From an uncultured Lachnospiraceae bacterium (GTDB taxonomy: Bacteria; Bacillota; Clostridia; Lachnospirales; Lachnospiraceae): a DNA stretch of 64,000 bases. Below, piece by piece: positions 34,940-43,664 of the stretch. Both the position numbers and the translations under genes were made by a program. Position 1 is the stretch's first letter; the number at the start of each line of letters is the position of its first letter. The stretch is from the NCBI GenBank assembly GCA_934330725.1, contig CAKRGM010000010.1, positions 1 to 64,000 on the forward strand, read 5' to 3'. The notes under the pieces were generated by a model. The model was not told where the DNA came from. It saw nothing but the letters and a program-made list of their open reading frames with translations, and did not search any database.

Positions 34940-35291
34940 TGGAGTAGACGGGAGTCGAACCCGTGTCCAAAAGCCCATTCACTGTTCTTCTACTATTATA
35001 GTTGCTTGTTTTGGGTAAACCCACATTCCCTCCATAATAAGGAAAACAACACCCCTATTACTTCAGTAGCTTCATAATACGCCCACAGACTCAAAGCTTT
35101 GTCTGTGTCGTTTCCTACTAAGTCGAAGCCTGTATCTTAAAGCGTAGGTTCTCTAAGGCAGACTGCTGCGCAATTAGGCAGCGTAAGCTAATTTATTATC
35201 GTTAGCGTTTATATTTAAGTTTGTGATTTGACGCATCACCTGCGAATAGCTTCACCAGCTTCAAAACCCCTGTCGAAACCTTTACTACCCC
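34940..35291 (-). ncRNA. ssrA: tmRNA
   Basis: About 352 nt. The acceptor stem pairs 5' GGGGTAG with 3' CTACTCC, with discriminator A and CCA not encoded. The T-arm reads GGTTCGACTCC. The tag ORF is at about 35183-35215 on the minus strand and encodes ANDNKLAYAA followed by TAA, probably resuming at the GCT after AAAC. tmRNA with SmpB rescues stalled ribosomes and marks the product for proteolysis. It is preceded by a near-consensus promoter and by smpB. Confidence 0.95.
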
Positions 35292-35372
35292 TGATTATTT
35301 ATAAATAAACTGCCTGCAGTTTATTCCAAAAAAAGATCAGCAAATCTTCTTTTAATCTATTGGGTAAGTATT

Positions 35373-35401
35373 AGAATATCACCTGCTATGAACTTTGTCA
35401 A
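35373..35401 (-). promoter_or_regulatory. Promoter of tmRNA
   Basis: TTGACA (35401-35396), 17-bp spacer, TATTCT (35378-35373). The spacer end plus the first -10 bases, CAGGTGATATT, is identical to the rRNA-type promoter at 152-180. Confidence 0.78.
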
Positions 35402-35464
35402 TAGCACTATCCGTCTAATCTTAACATTCTTTATGCCTTATACTCAGATGCAAAATGTAAAAGC

Positions 35465-35935
35465 TTAAATATTTTTATACTTAAACTCTTTTTCAGCTTC
35501 TCTTTTCTGGTCTTTTTTAGCAATAGACTCACGCTTGTCATACAACTTTTTACCTTTTGCAAGGCCTATGCTTAACTTCACACGTCCCCTGTTAAAATAC
35601 ACCTGTAACGGAACTATTGTGTAACCTTTCTGTGCTACCTGAGCATCAAGCTTATTAATTTCGCTTTGATGAAGCAGCAATTTTTTTACTCTCAATGGAT
35701 CCTTATTAAAAATATTGCCCTTTTCATACGGAGTAATGTTCATATTACTTATAAACATTTCTCCATTACGTATCTGAATATATGCCTCTTTTATCGAGCA
35801 CTTCCCCTGACGTATTGATTTAACCTCTGTTCCATGCAAAACAATCCCGGCTTCATATTTTTCTTCTATAAAATAGTCAAAATACGCCTTCTTATTATTT
35901 GCAGCAATTCTTTCGCCTTTTTTCTCAGCGGTCAT
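35465..35935 (-). CDS. smpB: tmRNA-binding protein SmpB
   Basis: 156 residues from ATG 35935 ([25 protein letters not shown]). OB-fold protein that positions tmRNA in the ribosomal A site. Motifs: [13 protein letters not shown] segment [31 protein letters not shown] and a basic Lys-rich tail. The in-frame ATG five codons upstream is within the GGAGGAG ribosome binding site. It lies between rnr and ssrA. Confidence 0.96.
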   Translation of the reverse strand: MTAEKKGERIAANNKKAYFDYFIEEKYEAGIVLHGTEVKSIRQGKCSIKEAYIQIRNGEMFISNMNITPYEKGNIFNKDPLRVKKLLLHQSEINKLDAQVAQKGYTIVPLQVYFNRGRVKLSIGLAKGKKLYDKRESIAKKDQKREAEKEFKYKNI

Positions 35936-35982
35936 TTTAAACTCCTCCATGTCATGACTATTTGCAAACTATATGAGTCAGC

Positions 35983-36004
35983 AGCCAGTTAACGTTAACT
36001 GGCT
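35983..36004. repeat. Perfect 22-bp palindrome between rnr and smpB
   Basis: AGCCAGTTAAC followed by its exact inverse GTTAACTGGCT with no spacer. There is no U-run after it on either strand, so it is not a typical terminator. It could be an operator or a small cruciform/hairpin; nothing in the sequence decides this. Confidence 0.5.
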
Positions 36005-36076
36005 ATCGCTCAAATATTTTATTTTTACTAATGATATCTTAGATATAATAATATATGTTATAAACTAATCACTCTA

Positions 36077-36164
36077 ATTTTGCAATTGAATAACTTCAAT
36101 CTTATGATTCAACCACCTCAATTTTGCAATTGAATAACTTCAATTTTATGATTCAACCACCTCA
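36077..36164. repeat. Tandem duplication of 44 bp at the 3' end of rnr
   Basis: Two adjacent 44-bp copies (36077-36120 and 36121-36164) differ at a single base. The second copy includes the last codons and stop of rnr (GTTGAATCATAA), so the duplication repeats the end of the gene in the spacer before smpB. The single difference suggests a recent event. Confidence 0.9.
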
Positions 36165-38278
36165 AAATCAATTGTACGTAACACTTTATCAGCTAAAACG
36201 GCTTTAACCACAACTCTCTGACCAAGCTTATAAGTTTTGTTAGTCAGGTTATTAACCAGTTCATAATGATTTTCATCAAATGTATAATATCCATCTTTCA
36301 GCGATGTAAGAGGAACCATTCCTTCTATTGTATTCGGAAGTTCTACATACATTCCCCATGATGTAACTCCTGAAATAACACCTTCAAATTCTTCATACAG
36401 ATGTCCCTGCATATATTCTACCATCTTCAGCTTATCCGTATCTCTTTCGGCATCATCAGCTCTTCTTTCTGTTGTACTTGTATGTTTTGCGACTTCACCA
36501 AGTATTTCGTTATAATGTCTGATTCTTGCAGCTTTTAGCCCACCATGTATGTTTTCTTTAATAATTCTGTGGATTTGCAAATCCGGATACCTTCTTATAG
36601 GCGAAGTAAAATGGCAGTAATATTTTGCAGAAAGTCCAAAATGTCCAACACATTCTGTTGTATACTGTGCTCTTTTCATTGAGCGGAGTGTAAGACGGCT
36701 TATAAGATTTTCTTCATCAGTACCTTCAATTTTACTTAAAAGCTTCTGCAACTCTTTTGGATGAATGTCATCAGCTCCCATTCTTATTGAATAGCCGAAA
36801 TTATTAATAAATGTGCTTAATTTTAATATTTTTTCAGGATCCGGAACTTCATGGCTTCTATATAAAAACGGAATTTCCTGCCAGAAATAATCCTCTGCAA
36901 CTGTCTCATTTGCTATAAGCATAAAATCCTCAATAATCTTAGTCGCTGCATTTCTGTCATATGGTTTTATCTCAACCGGATGACCTTTTTCATCAAGAAC
37001 TATCTTTGTTTCAGGAAAATCAAAATCAATCGAACCGCGGCTGAATCTCTTTTTCCTGAGAATCTTTGCTGCCTCATCCATCAACTGAAACATTTCAACA
37101 AAATCTTTATATTCATTAATAACTGTCTCATCTTTATCAACGAGAATTTTCCTGACGTTGGTATATGACATCCTTCTGTCTACATTAATCAGTGTCTCAC
37201 ATATTCTGTGATTTACAACATTTCCTTTACTGTCTATATCCATAAGACAACTGAATGCAAGTCTGTCCTTCCCCTGATTAAGAGAACATATGCCATTGGA
37301 AAGCTTCCCTGGAAGCATTGGAATAACCCTGTCAACAAGATATACACTTGTTCCACGTTTATAAGCCTCTTTATCAAGCGGGCTGCCTTCTGTCACATAA
37401 TGGCTCACATCAGCTATATGAACTCCAAGATGATAAATATCTCCCTCTTTAGTAAGCGTAATCGCATCATCAAGATCCTTTGCATCCTCTCCATCAATTG
37501 TAACAGTCTGCAAATGTCTTAAATCAACTCTTCCGCCTTTTTCTTTTGTATCAACCTCATCAGGAATACTTTTAAGTTCATTTTCTACCTGTGGAGGAAA
37601 TTCAACCGGTATATCATATGCTTTTACAATTGACATAACATCTGTTCCCGGATCGTTTAAATTACCAAGGTTTTCTTTTACAAAACCTTCTGGATTTTTG
37701 CCCTTGCTTCCATAACTTGTTATCTCTACAACTACCTTGTCGCCATCATTGGAGTCAAGCATTTTTTCCTTTGGAATAAATATGTCATAGCATATCTTTC
37801 CATTATCAGGAACTACAAATCCATATGTTTTACACTTTTGAAATGTACCGACAAGTTCTGTAATCTGATGCTCAAGTATTCCAACAACTTTTCCTTCACA
37901 TCTGCGCCCATTTTTCTTTTCAGCTGTTATAACGACTTTTACTTTATCCAAATGAAAAGCTCCACCTGAATTAGACTCACTGACAAATATGTCATCCTCG
38001 TGTCCTTCAACTGTAACAAAGCCAAAGCCTCTTCTTGTACTTTCATACACTCCGATAACCGCTGTATTTTCCGGTTTGCCATATTTACCTTTTTTAGAAA
38101 CGCCAATAATCCCATCAGATACAAGTGCGTCAAGAACCTCCTGCAGTTCATGTCTTTTTTCCTTTGGAATCTGAAGAAGAATAGCTATTTCTTTAGTTTT
38201 CATAGGAACATAAAATTCATTATTTAAAATAAGGTCTGCTATTACCTTTTTTCTTTCTATAAACTGTTCTTTTTTCAT
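36146..38278 (-). CDS. rnr: Ribonuclease R
   Basis: Processive 3'-5' exoribonuclease, 710 residues from ATG 38278 (MKKEQFIERKK). Order of parts: N-terminal helix-turn-helix, cold-shock domains (GFGFVTVEGHEDDIFV, YGFVVPDNGKICYDIFIP), the RNB domain with the metal-binding cluster DGEDAKDLDDAI (about 270), and a C-terminal S1 domain (about 625-705). RNase R degrades tmRNA-released messages, which fits the neighbouring smpB and ssrA. The six extra upstream codons in the open frame are inside the GAATGGGGATT leader site. Confidence 0.95.
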   Translation of the reverse strand: MKKEQFIERKKVIADLILNNEFYVPMKTKEIAILLQIPKEKRHELQEVLDALVSDGIIGVSKKGKYGKPENTAVIGVYESTRRGFGFVTVEGHEDDIFVSESNSGGAFHLDKVKVVITAEKKNGRRCEGKVVGILEHQITELVGTFQKCKTYGFVVPDNGKICYDIFIPKEKMLDSNDGDKVVVEITSYGSKGKNPEGFVKENLGNLNDPGTDVMSIVKAYDIPVEFPPQVENELKSIPDEVDTKEKGGRVDLRHLQTVTIDGEDAKDLDDAITLTKEGDIYHLGVHIADVSHYVTEGSPLDKEAYKRGTSVYLVDRVIPMLPGKLSNGICSLNQGKDRLAFSCLMDIDSKGNVVNHRICETLINVDRRMSYTNVRKILVDKDETVINEYKDFVEMFQLMDEAAKILRKKRFSRGSIDFDFPETKIVLDEKGHPVEIKPYDRNAATKIIEDFMLIANETVAEDYFWQEIPFLYRSHEVPDPEKILKLSTFINNFGYSIRMGADDIHPKELQKLLSKIEGTDEENLISRLTLRSMKRAQYTTECVGHFGLSAKYYCHFTSPIRRYPDLQIHRIIKENIHGGLKAARIRHYNEILGEVAKHTSTTERRADDAERDTDKLKMVEYMQGHLYEEFEGVISGVTSWGMYVELPNTIEGMVPLTSLKDGYYTFDENHYELVNNLTNKTYKLGQRVVVKAVLADKVLRTIDFEVVES

Positions 38279-38380
38279 ACCAATCCCCATTCTCACGCCA
38301 CTTTTAAAGCGTATCTAAAGTTTGTACGAAGCACAAATCCTGTATGTGAACAACAAGCTATAAAGTTTATTGTTCACATT
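38279..38380 (-). repeat. Structured leader element D2 upstream of rnr
   Basis: Minus strand: hairpin I ATGTGAACAA/TTGTTCACAT, the same form as in copy C at 40498-40535. A hairpin GGATTTGTGC/GTACAAACTT-type follows, then GATACGCT loop AGTGGCGT, then GAGAATGGGGATTGGT and ATG. The second half aligns with D1 at 10943-11006. It directly follows the secG terminator. Confidence 0.7.
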
Positions 38381-38383
38381 AAT

Positions 38384-38420
38384 AAAATAAAACGCCCTTA
38401 AGCTATAAAGCTTAAGGGCG
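38384..38420 (-). terminator. Terminator of secG
   Basis: The minus strand forms CGCCCTTAAGCTT loop AGCTTAAGGGCG, followed by TTTTATTTT. Confidence 0.9.
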
Positions 38421-38426
38421 GCTATA

Positions 38427-38675
38427 TCAGAATTTAATATTCAAAATAGCTGAAATTATTACAAAAGCAATTCCGAAAATCTTAGTAAATAAAACAAGTT
38501 TTCCTTCTACTGAACGTCCCTTGTTTCTGCCCCAGTAAGTATCTGCTGCCCCACTGATCACACCTGACAATCCGTTTTGCTTGCTTTCCTGCATAAGCAC
38601 AACTATTACTAATCCAATACATACTATTACCAATAGTATCATTAATATAATACGAATTATATCGGCTAATGACAT
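38427..38675 (-). CDS. secG: Preprotein translocase subunit SecG
   Basis: 82-residue small membrane protein that assists SecYE. It has two hydrophobic segments (about 6-28 and 58-80) with the SecG motif VLMQESKQNGLSGVISG between them. GGAGGTGTGATTAAAG precedes the ATG, and promoter and terminator are both visible, so it is largely transcribed alone. Confidence 0.95.
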   Translation of the reverse strand: MSLADIIRIILMILLVIVCIGLVIVVLMQESKQNGLSGVISGAADTYWGRNKGRSVEGKLVLFTKIFGIAFVIISAILNIKF

Positions 38676-38714
38676 CTTTAATCACACCTCCTAAAAAAGC
38701 AATACAGCTTTTTC

Positions 38715-38743
38715 ATTTTACCATAGCATTCCAGATTTATCAA
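38715..38743 (-). promoter_or_regulatory. Promoter of secG
   Basis: TTGATA (38743-38738), 17-bp spacer, TAAAAT (38720-38715). Confidence 0.65.
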
Positions 38744-38751
38744 TACTAAAT

Positions 38752-40293
38752 TTATTTCTTAATAAGAAGTGATTCGCCTGTCATCTCTACCGGTTTCTCC
38801 ATACCCATAACCTCTATAAGAGTAGGTACAATATCGCAAAGCTTTCCGCCTTCTTTAAGTGTATAATTATCATCATAATTAACAAGAATAAATGGAACCG
38901 GATTAGTTGTATGCGCTGTAAGAGGCTCATTTGTATTATAATCAATAAGCTGTTCAGCATTACCATGGTCAGCACAGATAAACATAACACCATCTACTTC
39001 TTTAAGTGCATCTACTGCCTTTCCTACACATGTATCAACTGTTTCAACTGCTTTGATAACTGCTGATTCAATTCCGGTATGACCTACCATATCAGGATTA
39101 GCAAAATTAATTATAATAACATCATATTTGTCTGATTTAATAGCTCCTACTAATTTGTCACATACTTCTGGAGCGCTCATCTCTGGCTGAAGATCATATG
39201 TTGCTACCTTTGGTGATTTAACAAGAATTCTGTCTTCGCCCTTGTTTGGTTCCTCAACGCCGCCATTGAAGAAGAATGTAACATGAGCATATTTTTCTGT
39301 TTCTGCTATTCTTGCCTGTGTCATATTATTCTTTGCAAGAAATTCACCAAATGTATTGCTGATAGATTCTTTCTTAAATGCAACAAGCTTATTGCCAATT
39401 GTAACATCATAATCTGTGAAACATACAAATGTAACTTTCTTTCTTGGTCCTCTTTCAAATCCTGTGAAATCATCATCACAGAAGCATCTTGTTATTTCTC
39501 TTGCTCTGTCAGGTCTGAAGTTAAAACAGATAACTGAATCATTGTCCTGAATTGTTGCAACAGGCTTGCCATCTTCCTTAATTACTGTTGGAATAACAAA
39601 TTCATCTGTCTTTCCATTCTTATATGAATCGCTTATTGCACATTTAGCACATGCAGCTTCATTTCCTTCACCTGCTGTCATTGCTTTATATGCTGCTTCT
39701 ACTCTGTCCCATCTGTTATCTCTGTCCATTGCATAATAACGTCCTGCGATTGAAGCAATCTTTCCTACACCAAGTTCTTCCATCTTGGCATAAAGCTGGT
39801 TGATATATTCCTTTCCACCATCTGTTGCAGTATCACGTCCATCCATGAAGCAATGTACGTATACCTTTTCAAGACCATTCTTCTTTGCAAGTTCAAGCAA
39901 TGCAAATAAATGTGAAATATGGCTGTGAACACCACCATCTGATAAAAGTCCGAATATATGAAGAGCTGAATCATTCTTCTTACAGTTTTCAACAGCTGCT
40001 AAAAATTCTTTATTATCAAAGAAATCACCATCTTCAATTGACTTTGTAATTCTAGTTAACTCCTGATAAACAATACGTCCGGCTCCCATATTAAGATGTC
40101 CTACTTCTGAATTACCCATCTGTCCGTCAGGAAGTCCTACTGCAAGTCCGCTTGCATAACCCTTAACATATGGATATTCCTTCATAAGCTTGTCCATAAC
40201 CGGTGTATTTGCATTGGCAATACCATTACCCTTCTTGTTATCATTTAAACCATAACCATCAAGAATCATTAAAACAACTGGTTTCTTTCTCAT
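38752..40293 (-). CDS. gpmI: 2,3-bisphosphoglycerate-independent phosphoglycerate mutase
   Basis: 513 residues. Mn-dependent glycolytic enzyme interconverting 3- and 2-phosphoglycerate. The alkaline-phosphatase-like fold begins VVLMILDGYGLND (metal Asp), with the phospho-Ser in GQMGNSEVGHLNMGAG (about 62), HGRDTATDGG-type loop FMDGRDTATDGG, RYYAMDRDNRW, and ICADHGNAEQ near the C-terminus. AGAAGGAGAACATTT precedes the ATG. The spacer 40294-40490 upstream is AT-rich without a gene. Confidence 0.96.
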   Translation of the reverse strand: MRKKPVVLMILDGYGLNDNKKGNGIANANTPVMDKLMKEYPYVKGYASGLAVGLPDGQMGNSEVGHLNMGAGRIVYQELTRITKSIEDGDFFDNKEFLAAVENCKKNDSALHIFGLLSDGGVHSHISHLFALLELAKKNGLEKVYVHCFMDGRDTATDGGKEYINQLYAKMEELGVGKIASIAGRYYAMDRDNRWDRVEAAYKAMTAGEGNEAACAKCAISDSYKNGKTDEFVIPTVIKEDGKPVATIQDNDSVICFNFRPDRAREITRCFCDDDFTGFERGPRKKVTFVCFTDYDVTIGNKLVAFKKESISNTFGEFLAKNNMTQARIAETEKYAHVTFFFNGGVEEPNKGEDRILVKSPKVATYDLQPEMSAPEVCDKLVGAIKSDKYDVIIINFANPDMVGHTGIESAVIKAVETVDTCVGKAVDALKEVDGVMFICADHGNAEQLIDYNTNEPLTAHTTNPVPFILVNYDDNYTLKEGGKLCDIVPTLIEVMGMEKPVEMTGESLLIKK

Positions 40294-40490
40294 AAATGTT
40301 CTCCTTCTGTCATTATATTATCTTTGACATTATTTTAATAATTATTCTCACAAAAGCATGATAGCATATAAATTAATAAATTTAAAGAGAATTTTTCCCC
40401 TATTCATTTTATTTTTTCTATTTAAACATGCTTTTTTTTAATATATTTTCGATATATAATATATTTTATACCAGTTTTTATATTAACAGA

Positions 40491-40639
40491 TGTACCAGTG
40501 TGAACAATGATGCTGATACTACGATTGTTCACGCGGCTATTTGTGCAGCGGACGCCACAAATAGTCATTACCGCATAGCTTAGCCAAAATTTGTGCTCGC
40601 GATTTTATAACTCAACGCGTCTGCGGAATGGGGATTATT
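40491..40639 (+). repeat. Structured leader repeat, copy C, carrying the ribosome binding site of the RNase H-like gene
   Basis: About 149 bases on the plus strand, homologous to copies A and B, again in the direction of the gene and ending CTGCGGAATGGGGATTATT at the start codon. Hairpin I is GTGTGAACAAT with ATTGTTCACGC. Compared with A, the stem bases have changed on both sides, so the pairing covaries. CGGCTATTTGTG and GCGTCTGCGG are shared with A and B. The inner part has diverged. Confidence 0.75.
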
Positions 40640-41791
40640 TTGATAGAAATAAAAGACAAACTTAAAAATCAGCCTTCATTACAGCTAAATTCCTTTATTA
40701 AGTCATTTTTCAACAGACCTCTTGAAGATTTACTGATTTTTGATATAGAAACAACCGGATTATCGGCACGTAACTGTTGCTGCTATCTTATCGGCTGCAT
40801 TTATTACTCGGACAACTGCTGGAATTATATACAATGGCTCGCCCAAAGCTATGATGACGAAAAAATCATTCTTAACTCTTTTACGGATTTTTCAGAGAAG
40901 TTTAATTCTGTCATACATTTTAATGGAGATTCCTTTGACATTCCATTTATCAGAAAAAGGCTGCTTTTTTATAAACTCAGTAAACAATTTGATTTTATAT
41001 ATAATACTGATATATTCCGGCTCATTAAAAAATCCGATGATATAATAAAGCTCGGACATTACAGACAAAAAGATGTTGAAAAATTCATGGGTGTATCACG
41101 CATTGATAAGCTCAGTGGAAAAGAATTGATTGAAATATATAAACACTATGTAGCTTTCGGTGAAAACAGTGACCTCAATCTTCTCCTGCAGCATAATTAC
41201 GATGATATAAACGGATTATTAAACATACTTCCGTGTACAGCATATTCATGCGACAAAAATAGTATTCTTATGCTCAAAAAAGTATATTTAAGTGACGATT
41301 CTGTCGATAGCTGCAACCGTATAATAACTTTTGAACTCGAATGTAAATATACATTTCCTGTTGAAATTTCAACAGAACATGCAATAAAAAATGATTCGGA
41401 TTTAAACAGTACAATCCGAATCACATATAAAAATAATATTATACTACTAAGTACACCTGTCCTGTCAGAATGCCTTAAATATTTCTTTCCTGATTACAAA
41501 AACTATTACTATCTTATCGAAGAAGACGAGGCGATACATAAAAGTGTAGCTTCTTTTGTTGATAAAAAATACCGGATTCAGGCAAAAGCTGCAACATGCT
41601 ATACCAAAAGACAAAGCAGCTTTATTATAAAGCCAGACAATTATCAATCGCCTGTATTCAAAAATCATTACAACGACAAATACTCTTTTATGGAAATCAA
41701 TAATACATTTACCGGCTCAGACGAACAGTGCCTGTTATATTCCAAAGAACTTTTTGACTTTGTAAAAAAATTAAAAATATGTAACATATAA
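40640..41791 (+). CDS. Ribonuclease H-like exonuclease-fold protein (YprB-type)
   Basis: 383 residues. The N-terminal RNase H-like/DEDD exonuclease domain (about 30-195) shows LLIFDIETTGLSA (Asp-Glu), VIHFNGDSFDIPF and a late NYDDINGLLNI, with all acidic catalytic residues present. The C-terminal half is of unknown fold. The family (PF13482, YprB) is thought to act on nucleic acids, but no substrate is known. I start at TTG 40640, because the copies of the leader repeat before ilvB and the GNAT gene place their ATG at the same point; the ATG at 40628 is inside the ribosome binding site. Confidence 0.8.
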   Translation: MIEIKDKLKNQPSLQLNSFIKSFFNRPLEDLLIFDIETTGLSARNCCCYLIGCIYYSDNCWNYIQWLAQSYDDEKIILNSFTDFSEKFNSVIHFNGDSFDIPFIRKRLLFYKLSKQFDFIYNTDIFRLIKKSDDIIKLGHYRQKDVEKFMGVSRIDKLSGKELIEIYKHYVAFGENSDLNLLLQHNYDDINGLLNILPCTAYSCDKNSILMLKKVYLSDDSVDSCNRIITFELECKYTFPVEISTEHAIKNDSDLNSTIRITYKNNIILLSTPVLSECLKYFFPDYKNYYYLIEEDEAIHKSVASFVDKKYRIQAKAATCYTKRQSSFIIKPDNYQSPVFKNHYNDKYSFMEINNTFTGSDEQCLLYSKELFDFVKKLKICNI

Positions 41792-41840
41792 ATCAACCAA
41801 CATATAAATCAGACGCCTGTTCAAGCCAAATTATCAGGCA

Positions 41841-42620
41841 TCACACTTTTCTATAAAAGAACAGTTTATCAAATGAATATCCAAGTTCTCTGTGATTTAT
41901 AATCTGTTCTGTATTTCCAACAAACAAACAGCCATCTTTAACAAGTGAGGCATTGAAATTTTTATAAATTCCCTGTTTTGCTTCTTCCGTAAAATAAATC
42001 ATCACATTACGACATACAATAAGATGGCATCCTGTTGGATACCTGTCTTTAAGAAGATTGGCTTTTTTAAATTCAACGCAGCGTTTTATGTCGTCAGTCA
42101 CCTTAAAGAACTTGTCTCCTACTTTATCAAAAAATTTTTCCTGATATTCCTTCGGAAGCCCTTTGAGACTATTCTGGGCATATACACCTATCTTAGCCTT
42201 TTCAAGAACCTGTTCATCTATATCTGTGGCATATATTTTAATATTAGACATTTGAACATGCTTTGACAATACCATTGCAAGTGAATATGGTTCATCTCCT
42301 GTTGAACATGCTGCGCTCCATATTTTCAAACGGTTGCCAAATTTAGAAATCAGGTCCGGAAGAATGACTTTATCCAACGTATCCCATAACGCAGGATTTC
42401 TGTAAAATTCCGAGACATTAATTGTAATATAATTAATGAACTCATCAAGAACTGCCTTATCCGTCTTTAACGCTTTCGTATACGAATCATATCCATCAAA
42501 CTTATTACGTCCGATAAGAGTTTCTATTCTTCTTTTCATCTGTCTTTCTTTATACGCATTCAGATCGATGCTTGTTATTTTTAATACTTCTTTTTTAAAA
42601 TCCTCATAATCCTTTACCAT
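41841..42620 (-). CDS. cheR: Chemotaxis protein methyltransferase CheR
   Basis: 259 residues from ATG 42620 (MVKDYEDFKKEV), behind GAGGGGCGT. The N-terminal helical domain has YKERQMKRRIETLIGR, and the SAM domain has IWSAACSTGDEPYSLAMVL (about 108), IYATDIDEQVLEKA and HLIVCRNVMIYF. CheR methylates glutamates of chemoreceptors. No other chemotaxis gene is in the window, so it may belong to a dispersed system. Confidence 0.94.
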   Translation of the reverse strand: MVKDYEDFKKEVLKITSIDLNAYKERQMKRRIETLIGRNKFDGYDSYTKALKTDKAVLDEFINYITINVSEFYRNPALWDTLDKVILPDLISKFGNRLKIWSAACSTGDEPYSLAMVLSKHVQMSNIKIYATDIDEQVLEKAKIGVYAQNSLKGLPKEYQEKFFDKVGDKFFKVTDDIKRCVEFKKANLLKDRYPTGCHLIVCRNVMIYFTEEAKQGIYKNFNASLVKDGCLFVGNTEQIINHRELGYSFDKLFFYRKV

Positions 42621-42791
42621 ACGCCCCTCTTTTCTGTAAATATATATTTCACTATTTACCATTGCATATATTCAATTATAATTTTATCATATTCTCTATA
42701 AAAATGGGATATTTTTTACAAAAATGTCTCCCATTTTTATATCAGAAACATTATAATTATAATATAATTTCTTAACGTTTAAGGAGATTGT

Positions 42792-43550
42792 ATGATGGAT
42801 ACAGATTCACTATTAAAAAAGAAAATTTTAGATGCCGCAAACAAGGCATATAACCAAAATATTTATACATACACCAATTTTTTGAGTATGCCTGAGTTAA
42901 GCATATATTCAGGTATGAAAAAAGAGCTTTCGTTTATACATTCAGAAACCTTTGGCGGAAGCGATGCCTGCGAACGTCAGATGGTTCAATTTGGCTCAGA
43001 AGACGATTTAGGTTATCCCGGAAATTTTCCAATTGTCCTTATTAAAATTTCACCACTGATAGAGAAATTTTCTGATAATTTGTCACACAGGGACTCTCTT
43101 GGCGCAATCCTCAACCTTGGAATAGACAGAAGTCTTATTGGCGATATTATAGTAAAAGAAAATACCGGATTTGTCTTTTGCGTCAGTCACATCAGCGACT
43201 ATATAATAAACAACCTTTCGACTATCCGGCATACGCATATAAAATGTGAGTTAAGTGACGTGACACTCAACGATATAGCACCTCATCTGAAATCAATTGA
43301 ATTGATATGTGCATCTTCAAGGATTGACGCTATAGTTTCATCAATCACCCGGTTGTCCAGAAGCAAATGTCTTGAACTTTTCCGCACACAACGAATATTC
43401 CTCAACGGAAAAACAGCAGAAAATAACAGCTGCTTATTAAAAAATGATGACATTCTTGTTATACGTGGAACAGGTAAATTCATTTACCGGGGTGAAGGAC
43501 GCAAGACGCAAAAAGGACGCATATATATAAAGCTTGATAAATATGAATAA
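42792..43550 (+). CDS. ylmH: S4-domain RNA-binding protein YlmH
   Basis: 252 residues. YlmH-type protein with an N-terminal domain including FGGSDACERQMVQFGSE and a C-terminal S4 domain (about 180-240: RLSRSKCLELFRTQRIFLNGK, KNDDILVIRGTGKF). YlmH has been linked to ribosome rescue and to cell division clusters in Firmicutes; here it stands alone, outside the division cluster. AAGGAGATTGT precedes the ATG. Confidence 0.88.
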   Translation: MMDTDSLLKKKILDAANKAYNQNIYTYTNFLSMPELSIYSGMKKELSFIHSETFGGSDACERQMVQFGSEDDLGYPGNFPIVLIKISPLIEKFSDNLSHRDSLGAILNLGIDRSLIGDIIVKENTGFVFCVSHISDYIINNLSTIRHTHIKCELSDVTLNDIAPHLKSIELICASSRIDAIVSSITRLSRSKCLELFRTQRIFLNGKTAENNSCLLKNDDILVIRGTGKFIYRGEGRKTQKGRIYIKLDKYE

Positions 43551-43608
43551 CTGACTCTGTACTTACCTTTATTGCCAGTTCATCATTTTATAAATAACCG
43601 CATTAAAA

Positions 43609-43650
43609 ACACCCTGATAAAGCAAACGCTGTTATCAGGGTGTTTATTAT
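43609..43650. terminator. Bidirectional terminator between ylmH and rpsA
   Basis: ACACCCTGATAA with TTATCAGGGTGT, flanked by T-rich sequence on the plus side (TTTATTATTA) and by TTTTTAATG on the minus side. It serves two convergent genes. Confidence 0.85.
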
Positions 43651-43664
43651 TACATTAAACTTTA

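Noticed and set aside
34940..35000. Separate tRNA gene at 34940
   Set aside because: The T-arm and acceptor 3' half belong to tmRNA; the 5' half is 350 bases away, and there is no anticodon arm.
34877..35077. 66-codon plus-strand ORF across the end of tmRNA
   Set aside because: It reads antisense through the tRNA-like domain of ssrA, hence the apparent SRRESNPCP motif typical of tRNA-antisense translations.
36071..36164. Tandem repeat as start of a CRISPR or minisatellite
   Set aside because: There are only two adjacent copies without spacers, and one is the end of the rnr gene.
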